A DNA stretch of 64,000 nucleotides from Bipolaris cookei (lineage: Eukaryota > Ascomycota > Dothideomycetes > Pleosporales > Pleosporaceae): assembly GCA_002286855.1 (NCBI GenBank), contig NRSV01000008.1, positions 186,001 to 250,000 on the forward strand. Reading direction: 5' to 3'. Below, in pieces: positions 45,362 through 54,686 of the stretch. The notes under the pieces are model-generated. The model did not search any database, was not told where the DNA came from, and saw only the letters and a list, made by a program, of their open reading frames with translations. Position numbers and translations under genes: made by a program. Positions within the stretch are counted from its first letter, which is position 1, and every line of letters starts with the position of its first letter.

Positions 45362-45932
45362 GTCTAGACTATCGTAAGCTGCCTGGACTATAAGGCTTTA
45401 ATCAAGCAATAGACATCATCTCTTGCCTGAAAATTGAGAAGGCAAAGAGAAGCAAAAAGAAAAAAAGCAAGAAGTAGCCACGAAAGCTGACTTAGTTTAC
45501 AGAGTTCTAATTAGCCAGAGAATCCTCAGCCTTCTAGGCTGCGAACGGTGAGCGAGCTGAGTTCCAGTGAAGCCAAAAAGGCTGTAACTGCAGGTGCTAG
45601 GGCTTAGAGCGCTGCTTTAGAGACTAACATTATTCAGATTTACGTCTTACTGGTTGGATAAATGTTAGGGTTAATATCCTGATGTGACATATGCAATGCA
45701 CTGCATACGGGCGCTTCTAGCATATGCTGCTACTCTTTAACTGAGGCAGTGCTGCAAGCCCTCAAGCCTACAGTTATAGTGTTGGGTAGGTTCACCGGAA
45801 CACAGCCTATTTCCGAGAACGGCAGCATTCATGGGCAGAGAGCCAGGCTTTTTAACATTAAGCGCTATGATTTGCAGTCCTTGAGAAATTTTTCCCTTAG
45901 CTACAATTCGCTTTATTCGTGCTTGACTTTTT
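45362..45932 (+). repeat. Left arm of the 571-bp inverted repeat
   Basis: It begins GTCTAGACTATCGTAAGC and ends at GCTTGACTTTTT. Compared by eye with the inverse complement of 48484-49054, no mismatch was found. It contains a 61-codon open frame that is identical in both arms because the DNA is identical; coding is not supported. It probably serves as promoter and 5' leader of the gene at 46023. Confidence 0.88.
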
Positions 45933-46022
45933 CGCATGCTTCTCAAAAGAATCATATAAGTACGTCCGAGGTACCTTGCCTTAAACCATACTTTCTCAAA
46001 ACTTCTTTTAATTCTTACCTTC

Positions 46023-46742
46023 ATGTCAGGCATTGAGATATTGGGTGCTGTTGCTGCATCTGGCCAGCTCTACTCATCGCTTTGTAACCTCATTCAACTC
46101 TTGCACGAGCTGCGGCAGCAGATCAAGCAAGGACCAGAGCTATTTCAAAGCCAAAAAGAAGATATAGACACTCTTATCAGCACCCTCGATTACATACACA
46201 AGACCAAAACACTACAAAAGCCAACGGTCGAAGGCTACATCTCCATCCTCAGACGCCGTATAAAACATATCAGCGACGACCTCCACAAATATATCAAGCA
46301 TCTCGAAAAACGCTCTGTGCACAGGTTCCTCAGCATTCTGAGCATTGTCAACACCGGCAAGAAGATCTTGCGTGACTTCGAAGCTTTAGATCGTGCGAAG
46401 GCGACTCTATTACTTTTCATCTCAACTTCTTCTAACGAAAGCATTCAGATGCTCTCGGAGAGAACCACAATGTCAGAAGAGAGTTCTCAGAACAATATGG
46501 TGGTTCATCGAAACAACACTTCACCTCAGAACTCTGGAAACCAAGAAACTACTGCTGGCCGTCAACAGCACAATACACAGAACCCAGAGTCGTCCCAGCC
46601 CGAAAGAAGATACCCACAAGACAGTGAACAGGCGGCAAATCAGCGCGAGAGTAGACCGGGGTTTAATCAGAGTCAGTTTACGTTTGGAAACAATTTTGGC
46701 GGTAACCAGGCAGGGTATATGGAGAATGGACGAGTTCCATAG
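46023..46742 (+). CDS. Putative HeLo-like/SesA-like protein with C-terminal amyloid-type motif
   Basis: 239-aa single-exon protein. Residues 1-145 are predicted helical by inspection. The start MSGIEILGAVAASGQLYSSL and later RFLSILSIVNTGKKIL resemble the helical N-terminal domains (HeLo-like or SesA-like) of fungal cell-death and NLR-associated proteins; this is pattern similarity only. Residues 150-210 are a polar Ser/Asn/Gln/Pro linker. The last 25 residues hold a Gly/Asn/Gln/Phe motif: QF at 218-219, FG at 221-222, N224, G227, Q229, G231, N235. This fits the N-x-x-G-x-Q-x-G style of PP/RHIM-like amyloid motifs. The gene at 48022-48466 carries the same spacing at its N-terminus. Domain plus C-terminal motif is the known effector layout of amyloid signalling pairs. 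Being an effector is inference. Confidence 0.62.
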   Translation: MSGIEILGAVAASGQLYSSLCNLIQLLHELRQQIKQGPELFQSQKEDIDTLISTLDYIHKTKTLQKPTVEGYISILRRRIKHISDDLHKYIKHLEKRSVHRFLSILSIVNTGKKILRDFEALDRAKATLLLFISTSSNESIQMLSERTTMSEESSQNNMVVHRNNTSPQNSGNQETTAGRQQHNTQNPESSQPERRYPQDSEQAANQRESRPGFNQSQFTFGNNFGGNQAGYMENGRVP

Positions 46743-46997
46743 ATGATGTGAGTGATGAGCCAGACCAAGTTCTTCTTTAGCTGAAAACAACAATTGGTAG
46801 TTGTCGCAGTAAAGCCATGTTATGTAAAGTGAACGATATTTTTGTATGCGTCAATGCCAGGGCAATACAGAATTAAATGCTAAGCCTGAACAATATATTT
46901 TATGCCGGACTTGCTTGTCACTTTTATTATGATAGCGAAATTAACACCGAGCAACCCAGTTCCCCCAACAAAACGCGTACATAGCAGTAACACGTAA

Positions 46998-47690
46998 TGT
47001 CTCAATAACCACAACCTTGTAAGGCTTGTATCGAAGCTTGCTTACAGCTTGCTCTATCTAATATCCAATGTAGCCAAATTTCAAGTATGCGACGTGCTGA
47101 GGCGATCTACAAAGTCCCTAAGACGACGATATGACGGCGACGCGACGGCAAACACTCTCGATGTGATAGCGAGCCAAATTCGAAGCGCCTAACAAATCTA
47201 GACGGAGAGGTGATTTTACAGCATATACTTGACGAGATTCTACGTGGAGTACCACCTTCGAAGCTATACGTACGAGATATAACAGAAAGACTGCTACGCG
47301 ACCGCGGCGGCAAGTCTGTTAGCCAGAACTAGGTTGACAGGTTTATCAAGCGTACACCTAAGCTGCAAACGCGATGGAGCCGTTCATACGATCGTCAACG
47401 AGCTCTCTGCGACGACTCAGCAATTATCCAGCCCTAGTCCACGCTAGTTCAGAGCATAAAGGCGAAGTATAGCGTTGTAGACGGCGACACGTACAACTTT
47501 AACAAGTCTGGCTTCTTAATGGGCAAGATATCGTTGCAACTTTTAGATAAGCTCTACGAGATAGATAAACAACGACCTAGCGCTTGCCTAGCTTAAACAC
47601 TTTAATACGCATGCAAGGCCCGTAGGAGCGTACAGGCTGCTTATTATTGACAGCCACGAGAGCCACTGCTCGATAAATCCATCTCGGCGA
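46998..47690 (+). pseudogene. Degenerate pogo/Fot1 transposase inside the cassette
   Basis: It starts ATGTCTCAATAACCACAA, homologous to the start of the element at 59353 but with a stop at codon 4. Recognisable stretches include YKVPKTTIR-type HTH, SEPNSKRL, LLRDRGG, VDRFIKRTPKLQTR, YNFNKSGFLMGKI (first catalytic Asp region, altered) and LLIIDSHESHCS (second Asp). Several stops and an internal deletion between these parts show it is dead. Terminal repeats were not found. It probably inserted into the cassette between the two genes. Confidence 0.75.
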
Positions 47691-48021
47691 GGCGGATTTC
47701 TCGGCCATACAGGATAGACGTTATCGCAAGTGAGAAGCGCGCGGCGCACGTCTAAAGTCTTCTTTTCTATGTTCTCCGGCTACAGTATGAATGATAAACG
47801 TGATCCTTTCAATATCGAATGTATGTTAAACGTTTCTTGCGGCTGCTAAATTTCAAAGCATGGAGGATGGAATCAAAATCCGAACTGAATACAAATAGTT
47901 CAATTACAGCACATAGATATCTGTAGGCTATATCGGTCAATTCAATTCTCATCTTACGAGGAGCAGCCTTTGTATTGCTCTCTCTTACACATACAAACAC
48001 ACAAATAGAATTTGTGGATGA

Positions 48022-48466
48022 TCAACGCTGACCCCTTCCGTCTGCATTCATCATCTGTCTGATTCTCTCCTGTAGATCTTGCTTCATCCTCTCTTGCTCC
48101 TGTTCGAGTTGTTGCTTCCTCGAGACATCACCTTTCTTCTTTGCATCTCTTTCCTCCTGCTCTTTCTTGACATATTGCAACAATTTCAAGAGTAAATCAA
48201 TATCATCGTGATCAAGCTGACGGTCTTGATTTTGCCGATAACCTTGAATGTCATTTTCCCTCTGATATAGAACCGGTGTTGTCGTTCCAGAATTCATATT
48301 GATTGTATTAGCATACAGATTGATAACTGGTTCTTAATTAGACGCTGGCAAATAAAAATAAGAAAAGATGTTTACTTGGAGCATGTGTAGTAGACCGGTT
48401 GTCGTAGCGTCCCACTTGAGATCCGAATGCATTCATGCCAAAACCAAATTGTCGTTGATCCCCCAT
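48022..48466 (-). CDS. Small protein with N-terminal amyloid-type motif and coiled-coil tail
   Basis: Two exons, 48466-48376 and 48242-48022, give 103 aa; the 133-nt intron has a GTAAAC donor, a GCTAATAC branch site and a CAAG acceptor. The N-terminus carries QF (6-7), FG (9-10), N12, G15, Q17, G19 and N23, exactly the spacing of the C-terminal motif of the 239-aa protein. After a short linker, residues 45-103 are Lys/Glu/Gln/Asp-rich (LDHDDIDLLLKLLQYVKKEQ, then EQEQERMKQDLQERIRQMM), likely coiled coil. The start is 18 bp from the inverted-repeat arm, right after a TTGCAG that may be the acceptor of a leader intron. It has no NACHT, kinase or other partner domain. It may be a stand-alone regulator or the remnant of a larger partner. 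The intron acceptor is weak. Confidence 0.55.
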
Positions 48467-48483
48467 CCTGCAAGAGCATACGA

Positions 48484-49054
48484 AAAAAGTCAAGCACGAA
48501 TAAAGCGAATTGTAGCTAAGGGAAAAATTTCTCAAGGACTGCAAATCATAGCGCTTAATGTTAAAAAGCCTGGCTCTCTGCCCATGAATGCTGCCGTTCT
48601 CGGAAATAGGCTGTGTTCCGGTGAACCTACCCAACACTATAACTGTAGGCTTGAGGGCTTGCAGCACTGCCTCAGTTAAAGAGTAGCAGCATATGCTAGA
48701 AGCGCCCGTATGCAGTGCATTGCATATGTCACATCAGGATATTAACCCTAACATTTATCCAACCAGTAAGACGTAAATCTGAATAATGTTAGTCTCTAAA
48801 GCAGCGCTCTAAGCCCTAGCACCTGCAGTTACAGCCTTTTTGGCTTCACTGGAACTCAGCTCGCTCACCGTTCGCAGCCTAGAAGGCTGAGGATTCTCTG
48901 GCTAATTAGAACTCTGTAAACTAAGTCAGCTTTCGTGGCTACTTCTTGCTTTTTTTCTTTTTGCTTCTCTTTGCCTTCTCAATTTTCAGGCAAGAGATGA
49001 TGTCTATTGCTTGATTAAAGCCTTATAGTCCAGGCAGCTTACGATAGTCTAGAC
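48484..49054 (-). repeat. Right arm of the 571-bp inverted repeat
   Basis: Inverse complement of 45362-45932 without visible mismatch, ending at GTCTAGAC. Just inside the arms, both copies continue with similar but not identical bases (TTCGCATGC and TTTCGTATGC), so the inner breakpoint falls in the T-run. Confidence 0.88.
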
Positions 49055-49059
49055 CTATA

Positions 49060-49480
49060 ACGTGCGGGATCAGTAAGCTGCATAGATCAGTAAGCTGCGC
49101 GCCCCACCCAGCCTGACTCAACGCTCTACACAACCACCATAATGCCGCGACAACAACGTTCTATACAGACTTCTCGTGAAGGTAGAATTAGTCTTGCTAT
49201 CTTGTACTATCAAAACAATCAAAAACAATCTCTCCGTGCTCTCACAGCAGCGTATGACGTGCCAGAATCGACACTACGAACGTGCCTTCGCGGTACCCGG
49301 CCACGACCAGAAATAGTCTCTGTCAACCGTAAGATGTCGCCTATTGAGGAGCAGTCTCTCGTATAGTGGATTCTAGACCTTGACCAACGTGGTTTTCTGC
49401 TCCATATCATTGACGTACGACGAATGGCAGACACTCTACTCGCCGCGCGTGGCCAAGATCCACCTCCACAGCCACTGTGA
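49060..49480 (+). mobile_element. Truncated pogo/Fot1 element at the cassette border
   Basis: It begins ACGTGCGGGATC behind a TA dinucleotide, five bases after the right arm ends. The terminal region repeats GATCAGTAAGCTGC twice. The transposase starts at 49142 (MPRQQRSIQTSREG) with the HTH stretch QSLRALTAAYDVPESTLRT, stops at 49366, and remains recognisable to VRRMADTLLAARGQ near 49455 before homology ends. No catalytic domain or right terminal repeat follows, so only the 5' quarter survives. It is a different subfamily from the elements at 56-61 kb. Confidence 0.72.
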
Positions 49481-49989
49481 CGGCAACACGGATGCCCCAT
49501 CTCAACAAAAAAAGCAATTGTTATACACTATAGATAAATGAAGATGGTGTTCGAGCAGAACTAGCCTAGCTGTTATAGGCACACGAATAAAACATCTAGG
49601 TGACAAGGAATGGCTTAGTTATCTAGAACAGTATAGAAGGAAAGCTATCACTCAAAATCCAGATACATACGCAGCAGCGTATGAGTGGAAAATTAGGAGA
49701 CAGATCAACATTCCACTAATAGTAGGGAAATCTCCAGCGCCTTCTATCACCTTAAACTAGGACACTGTTACCTAAGAAGCTTTCTATTTAAATAAATCAA
49801 CTTAGAGTGCTACCTGGTTTCCTTTCGGATCTATGAACACTATCTTTCTATTCTAGGCATGTAGAGCAAACATAGCAGATTATCCTGCTTAAAAACCTCT
49901 ACTACTTCTCGTTACTTATCCCGGTCCTTTCTCCTCCCCGTGCCGCCTTTGACTGTGTTGCCCCTCTTTGGGGTAGCAGAGTGTGTGTA
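49481..49989. other. Unassigned DNA between two elements
   Basis: AT-rich filler. A plus-strand stretch at about 49600-49758 reads DKEWLSYLEQYRRK and YAAAYEWKIRRQINIP before a stop. It looks like decayed coding sequence but I do not recognise it. Confidence 0.4.
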
Positions 49990-50001
49990 GCTAGCTCCTT
50001 G

Positions 50002-50562
50002 TCAAGAGCTGAGTATGTGGAATGGTTTCCACTCCGTCGGGTCTGTTGCTTCAATCTCGATCGCGACTTTTAGGTGCTCGAGTAGGCCTGTGTCTAGAAG
50101 CCAATGTCCGGCTGTGGCCGCCTTATTCTTGTCTCTGAGGAGTTCGTGGATCTGGGTTGTGCCCGCTCTGGTAAGGAGTTTAGCCCTAGCTTCCTTCGTG
50201 TCCGGGCAGTATGCAAGGACATAGGTAAGCGTCTGTCTGTTGTTGCCACATGTACAGTGAGGGGCCGCTCCAGGTACGCCAGCCATGCCTGGAGTTCGAG
50301 GACTTCGGCCCTTAGTATCATGATAGCTGTGGCAAGATGTTTGGGTTTGTCGTTGTACAGGTGTAGTGGTTGGAAGCTCCAGTGGCCTTTTCAGGTAGGT
50401 ACCGTCCGATGTGGTTTGATCTTTTCCACCTTCCACCTCCGTCCCCATTCCTCGGTGTACAGCTGGCCCAATTCCTTTGAGTCGCTTCGGGCCTGCAATT
50501 GGCGGCCCCGGGCTGACGTCTGGATGTTGCTCCATTGTATCTCCTCGACCATTTCCAGGCAA
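50002..50562 (-). pseudogene. LINE C-terminal Cys/His region
   Basis: 186-codon fragment with HCTCGNNRQTLTYVLAYC, similar to the zinc-binding C-C...H-C end region behind the RT of Tad-like elements, and a terminal LLEHLKVAIE helix. A separate upstream frame (50634-51092) carries the thumb region between RT and this part. Broken by stops and frameshifts. Confidence 0.7.
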
Positions 50563-51232
50563 GATGTGCGGTATGTAGTCATGGGTAGTTCTGGCTTCAC
50601 GATGGGGGGCGTCCCCTCTGCTTCCTCTCTTGTCTAGATGTGACCGATGTCCACATTTCCTCTATTTTCCTGTTGATCTCCTGGGTGACTGGGTGCTTCG
50701 CGGTCTTGATTGCTCTCTGTCGTGCCAGGATGTCGAAGTAAATGTCCACCGGTGATATACTGCTTTTTTTCTCGATGGCTGCAGTTGGTGTTCGTTTGTA
50801 CGCGCCCGTGGCCTTTAAAAGGCACCTGTTTTGTATCCCCCCCCAGACTAGTTGTCATTCTCTTTGTTTGTCCCTGTTCCATGTTCCCGATGGCCCAGAT
50901 CTGGCAGCCATAGGCCATTACTGGTCTAACTACCGCTGTGTAGGTCAGTCGCGATTTCCTCACTGATGGTCCCCAAGTGGATGCAGTGACCCGTGCAAGT
51001 GATTGGAACGCTGCTATTCCCTTGTCCGTCACCCTGGTGATGTGTTCGTGCCATTTCAGGCTTGGATCGAGCCACACCCCTAGGGCTCTCATTGAAAGGA
51101 CTAGTTCAGCATTCTTTCCCTGGACTGTGATTGTCGATTGTCGATCTCCTGTTCCTCTCCTCTTTTTGGTAAAGTGGACCAGTTGGTACTTTTCGGGAGC
51201 GAAGCTGGCCCCAAACCTCCGTGCCTATGCGA

Positions 51233-52006
51233 TCAGGTTTGTATCATCCATAAACCCGAATCCCATGGTTCCGTCTTGGAAGTTCTCGAATCTCTCCAGT
51301 AGTTCTGAGATGAAGAAGAGGAAGAGGATTGGCGACAGGGTTGATTCCTGGGGATGCCCGTCTCCGTCTTCATCCATTCGCTTACGTAGTCGTTGAAGCT
51401 TATCTTTGTGCGTCTGTTTGTGAAGAACGACTCGACAAAGCCCATTATCCACTCCGGGAATTCCTTCTTTTGCATTACCCAGAGTAAGCGTTGGTACGAG
51501 ACGTTGTCGAACGCTCCGGCCAGGTCTAGTGCTAGTACGGATACTACTGGTTGCTTCGCTGTCAATACTGTTTGAATGCTGCCCATGAGGAGTTCCAACG
51601 TGGAGAAGGTGAACCTTTGCTTTCGTGCCCCCATTTGGTTGTACGGGATGGGATTCCTTTCTTCCATTTCTGCCGCTATCCTGTTGGCTACGCTTTTTTC
51701 CATAACTTTCGCCATCGTGTTCTCCAGTGCAATTAGCCGGTAGTTGCTTCGGAGGGAGTAGTCGCTTTTCTTTTCTTTGCGGAGTATCACTGTCGTGGAT
51801 TCTTTGAGCTCGTGGGGGATTTCCCCGTCCTTAAGGATCCGGGTGATTGCTTCGGTGAGGTCTTCCTTGATAATGTGACATAGGGTCTTCCAGGCCTCGT
51901 TCGGTATCCTATCAGGCCCAGAGGCCTTCTTGTTCGCCAGTTCGCAGATTACTTCCTCAATTTCTTGTGCCGTTACCCTGTGCTTATCACGAGATGCTAA
52001 GAGCAC
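51233..52006 (-). pseudogene. LINE reverse transcriptase fragment
   Basis: RT domain with KASGPDRIPNEAWK, RLIALENTMAKVMEK, NQMGARKQRFTFSTLE and VSVLALDLAGAFDNVSYQRL (first catalytic Asp). The catalytic FMDD of the YADD-type box lies in a different frame near 51240-51255, so the domain is frameshifted around 51330. The N-terminus is cut by the foreign insert near 52,000. Confidence 0.88.
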
Positions 52007-52680
52007 AAATCCAAAAGCTTTGGGAAGCGTTGGTGAATTGCTACGTACACTATCTGTGAAGACTCAAGACGTTGCGTAAGGAATCAGAACAGAAATTCGT
52101 CAACAGAATATATCATGGATGGCTAGCGTACGTGTAGTACCTCGGTAGCACTCAGCCAATCGGCAGCAGAATCCAGGTGTTATGGCAACCCGGTGGTTAC
52201 TGTGACAGTGCTCCATATCGAATCGGATGGGGTTGAAGTCTGGGTCAATGTCTGACAGGTCCGCTTGTCTGTTATTTGAGAAGAATTTTTCTCCTAGGAT
52301 TCTTGCCTTTACCTGGTTCGTCCTGTTGAGTTTCTCCTCTTTGTTCCTCCACAGCGTCGGGATGGTGGTGTTGCTGCCATCCCCGCTACTTCTCCTGCTC
52401 CATTTCGACGTTGTCAACAATCCCTTGTTGTGCACGTTTTGGTTACCCTCCGTGTCGGCCGTGATCTCTTCGATGAATTTCCGCCATCGTGTTCTCACGT
52501 TGGTTTTCAGGAGTTGCTTCAGCTGGTTTCTTTTTGCTTTCCATAGCCTGTCGTGGTTTTCGTCTCTGGTCCTTTGGTACTCCCTTCTTTCCCTCCGGAT
52601 CTCCAGTACTAGCTCCAACGCTTCTGGTAACCACTCCGGTCGTGATCTGTCGCACTGTCTTGTTCTGGGGCAATGTTGGG

Positions 52681-53103
52681 TCAGGGTTTTTTGACTGTTT
52701 GGGTGATTGTCGCGATTGTCCACTCTGGTTTGCCTCTCCACTTTTCCCTGGCCAACTTTTCTTTGATCTTGTCCCAGTTCGCCTTTTTTAGCTCGAACTT
52801 GTGGCTTCTTTGGTGCCCAGGTTTGCCGCCCAGGATCTGGATCTCGATCGGGATGTGGTCCTTGGTTAGGGACCACTCCCTCCTTGGTTGGTACGAGATC
52901 AGTCTGTCGGTAATTTCCCGTGTGGCGAATCCCGGGTCGATTACGCTTGTTCTGCCGTTCCGTTCCCAGGCGGTGGCGCCCACCTCGTTCAGGAGTGCAA
53001 GGCCACATTTTCCCATCTGTTGCAGTAGGTGCTGGGCCTTCTCCTCCTTCACTGTCCTTGGGCCTGCCCACTCTGGATGATGGGTATTGAAGTCCCCTAT
53101 CAC
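52681..53103 (-). pseudogene. LINE APE-type endonuclease fragment
   Basis: The C-terminal half of an exonuclease-endonuclease-phosphatase domain: MIGDFNTHHPEW (catalytic GDFN) and TKDHIPIEI (SDH-type motif with Thr-Lys replacing Ser). The N-terminal half lies further up (to about 53,480) in broken frames, where a possible INPKD-type segment is not clear. Confidence 0.78.
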
Positions 53104-53832
53104 CAGCTTCCTGGGGTGGTTGTCTTCAAGGCATTCCTTGATTGTGGTCCATGCTTCTATTCTTGGCTGGCTTGCTGGGCTGATCGGATTATATACGTTC
53201 AGGATCCTTACCTCCTGGTCCCCTCTCCCTAGGCTGAGGTACTCGCAGTGCGGTGACGTCTTTAGGGTTTCCCAGTCCGTGTTTGGTATCCTGTTGTGGA
53301 TAAAGCAGACCGTTCTGTCTCCTTTCTCAACCTCCTACTGGGTCTATAGTTTTTTGGGTAGTAGGTGCTGTGTCTCCCCCGGTTCTGCACCATCGGTTCC
53401 TGGACTGCGATCACCGGATATCGTTCTGGGTCCAAGGAGTCGAAGAAGGGTTGTGTGCCACCACCGTTTGCATTTCCGCAGTTGTATTAGATGCTGTCAA
53501 GGTCCCTCATTGGGTGTTCCTCACTGTTTCTTTCGTACTTATGCTACTAGTTCTTGTGCTGAACAAATGCAGCCGTCCCTGGTGTGGGTTGTTGCTGGCG
53601 CGCTCGATGTTTATGGGTCGCCTAACAGTCTCCCTTTTCTTATTGCTCTCCACTGTGCTCCATCTTCTATTGTCGCCTTGAGATGAGCTGCTAAAGGTGA
53701 AAGAGGAGGCGGGACTAGGTTTGCCTGAGCTAAGATAGTCCCCTCTCTGGATCCTTGCTGTGTTTTGTACCATCTCTACCTTTCTAGCTTTGTTCTTCTC
53801 TAGGAACGCCTTGTATGCTCTACAATTCTTCG

Positions 53833-54198
53833 TCATCCAGGCCTTGTGTCCTTTCTGCTTGCATGCAGCACAGCTAGAGTGTTATCATCCTTGGACATGC
53901 AGTCTGTGGACGAGTGGCTTCTCGCACAGTGCCCGCACAGTTCTTTCAGTGCGTTGCATACTAACTGGTTGTGGCCCCATTGGTGACAGGGAAAGCATTG
54001 GCCATCTGTGAGGGAGATGTCCCACATGCTGACTGGGTGCCATTCCACCCCCACCAGGAGACCCTGTCTGATCACGAGATGTTGCATGGCTTCTGTTGCC
54101 ATGCTAAGGATGATAGATTCCTTTGTCTGCCTGCCTTCTTCTCGGCGTCTAGCCAGGTCTCTGTCTGAGTAGAGCCAGGCGACTCTGTCGATCAGCAT
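53833..54198 (-). pseudogene. LINE gag-like fragment with zinc knuckles
   Basis: 121-codon frame with CFPCHQWGHNQLVC (CX2CX4HX4C) and a second knuckle CGHCARSHSSTDC, the gag pattern of Tad elements. Upstream remnants in the same orientation up to about 54,470 include AIITHPRSTKKVSLLVNN, interrupted by stops. Confidence 0.8.
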
Positions 54199-54686
54199 CC
54201 CTGGGTTTCTCTGCTGGACCTTCTTGATTCAATCTTCGTTGTTACTGTATTTATGGTTCTGAATGTTTTCCCTGATTGGGATCCCTGATACTATTACTAG
54301 TCTAGGCTGTTAGATTACCTTTGCGCCTTCGAGGCCTTGTACCCCGGACTGGAGGATTTGGTCTCTCCGGGCTGCGTTATTAACCAGTAACGATACTTTC
54401 TTTGTGGACCTCGGGTGTGTTATTATTGCTTGCGCGTCGGGGATGGCCATCCTGATCTACTTAAGCTGCTGTTCCACCGTCTTCGGTGCTTAATATATAT
54501 AAAAACATATTGTTGCAGTAAATAGATGCTTGCAATCAATTTGCAATATCTAAATTTCTGTGGGAGCTTAACACTGCGGTCTGGCGTCGTGATCTTTGGT
54601 GGGATAGATAATGAAGCAGATGCAGCTCCATCGCGAGCTCCATCCACTACTGATAGTTTTTGACGCTTATTCTTAGAGGTGAGCGC

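Larger units (their letters stand above)
45362..49054. other. Palindromic gene cassette bounded by 571-bp identical inverted repeats
   Basis: Two identical arms (45362-45932 and 48484-49054) enclose two inward-pointing genes (46023-46742 plus, 48022-48466 minus) and a dead pogo transposase (46998-47690). Each arm lies immediately upstream of one gene, so both genes have the same 5' sequence for at least 571 bp. Whether this arose by inverted duplication or is a mobile unit cannot be told here. No target-site duplication of the whole cassette was found. Confidence 0.8.
49990..54470 (-). mobile_element. Degenerate Tad-like non-LTR retrotransposon (LINE)
   Basis: The minus strand reads gag with CCHC knuckles, then APE-type endonuclease, reverse transcriptase and a Cys/His C-terminal region, the order of fungal Tad1-clade LINEs. 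Numerous stops and frameshifts break both ORFs. The 3' end (about 49,990 and lower) has a CCCCAAAGAGGGG-type hairpin but no clear A-tail. A foreign insert of roughly 130 bp near 52,000-52,140 separates endonuclease and RT parts. No target-site duplication was located. Confidence 0.85.

Noticed and set aside
45749..46036. 95-codon frame starting MLQALKPTVIV in the left arm (and its copy at 48338-48667)
   Set aside because: The two copies agree only because the DNA arms are identical. Frames exist on both strands of the same DNA (95 and 98 codons), and there is no family resemblance.
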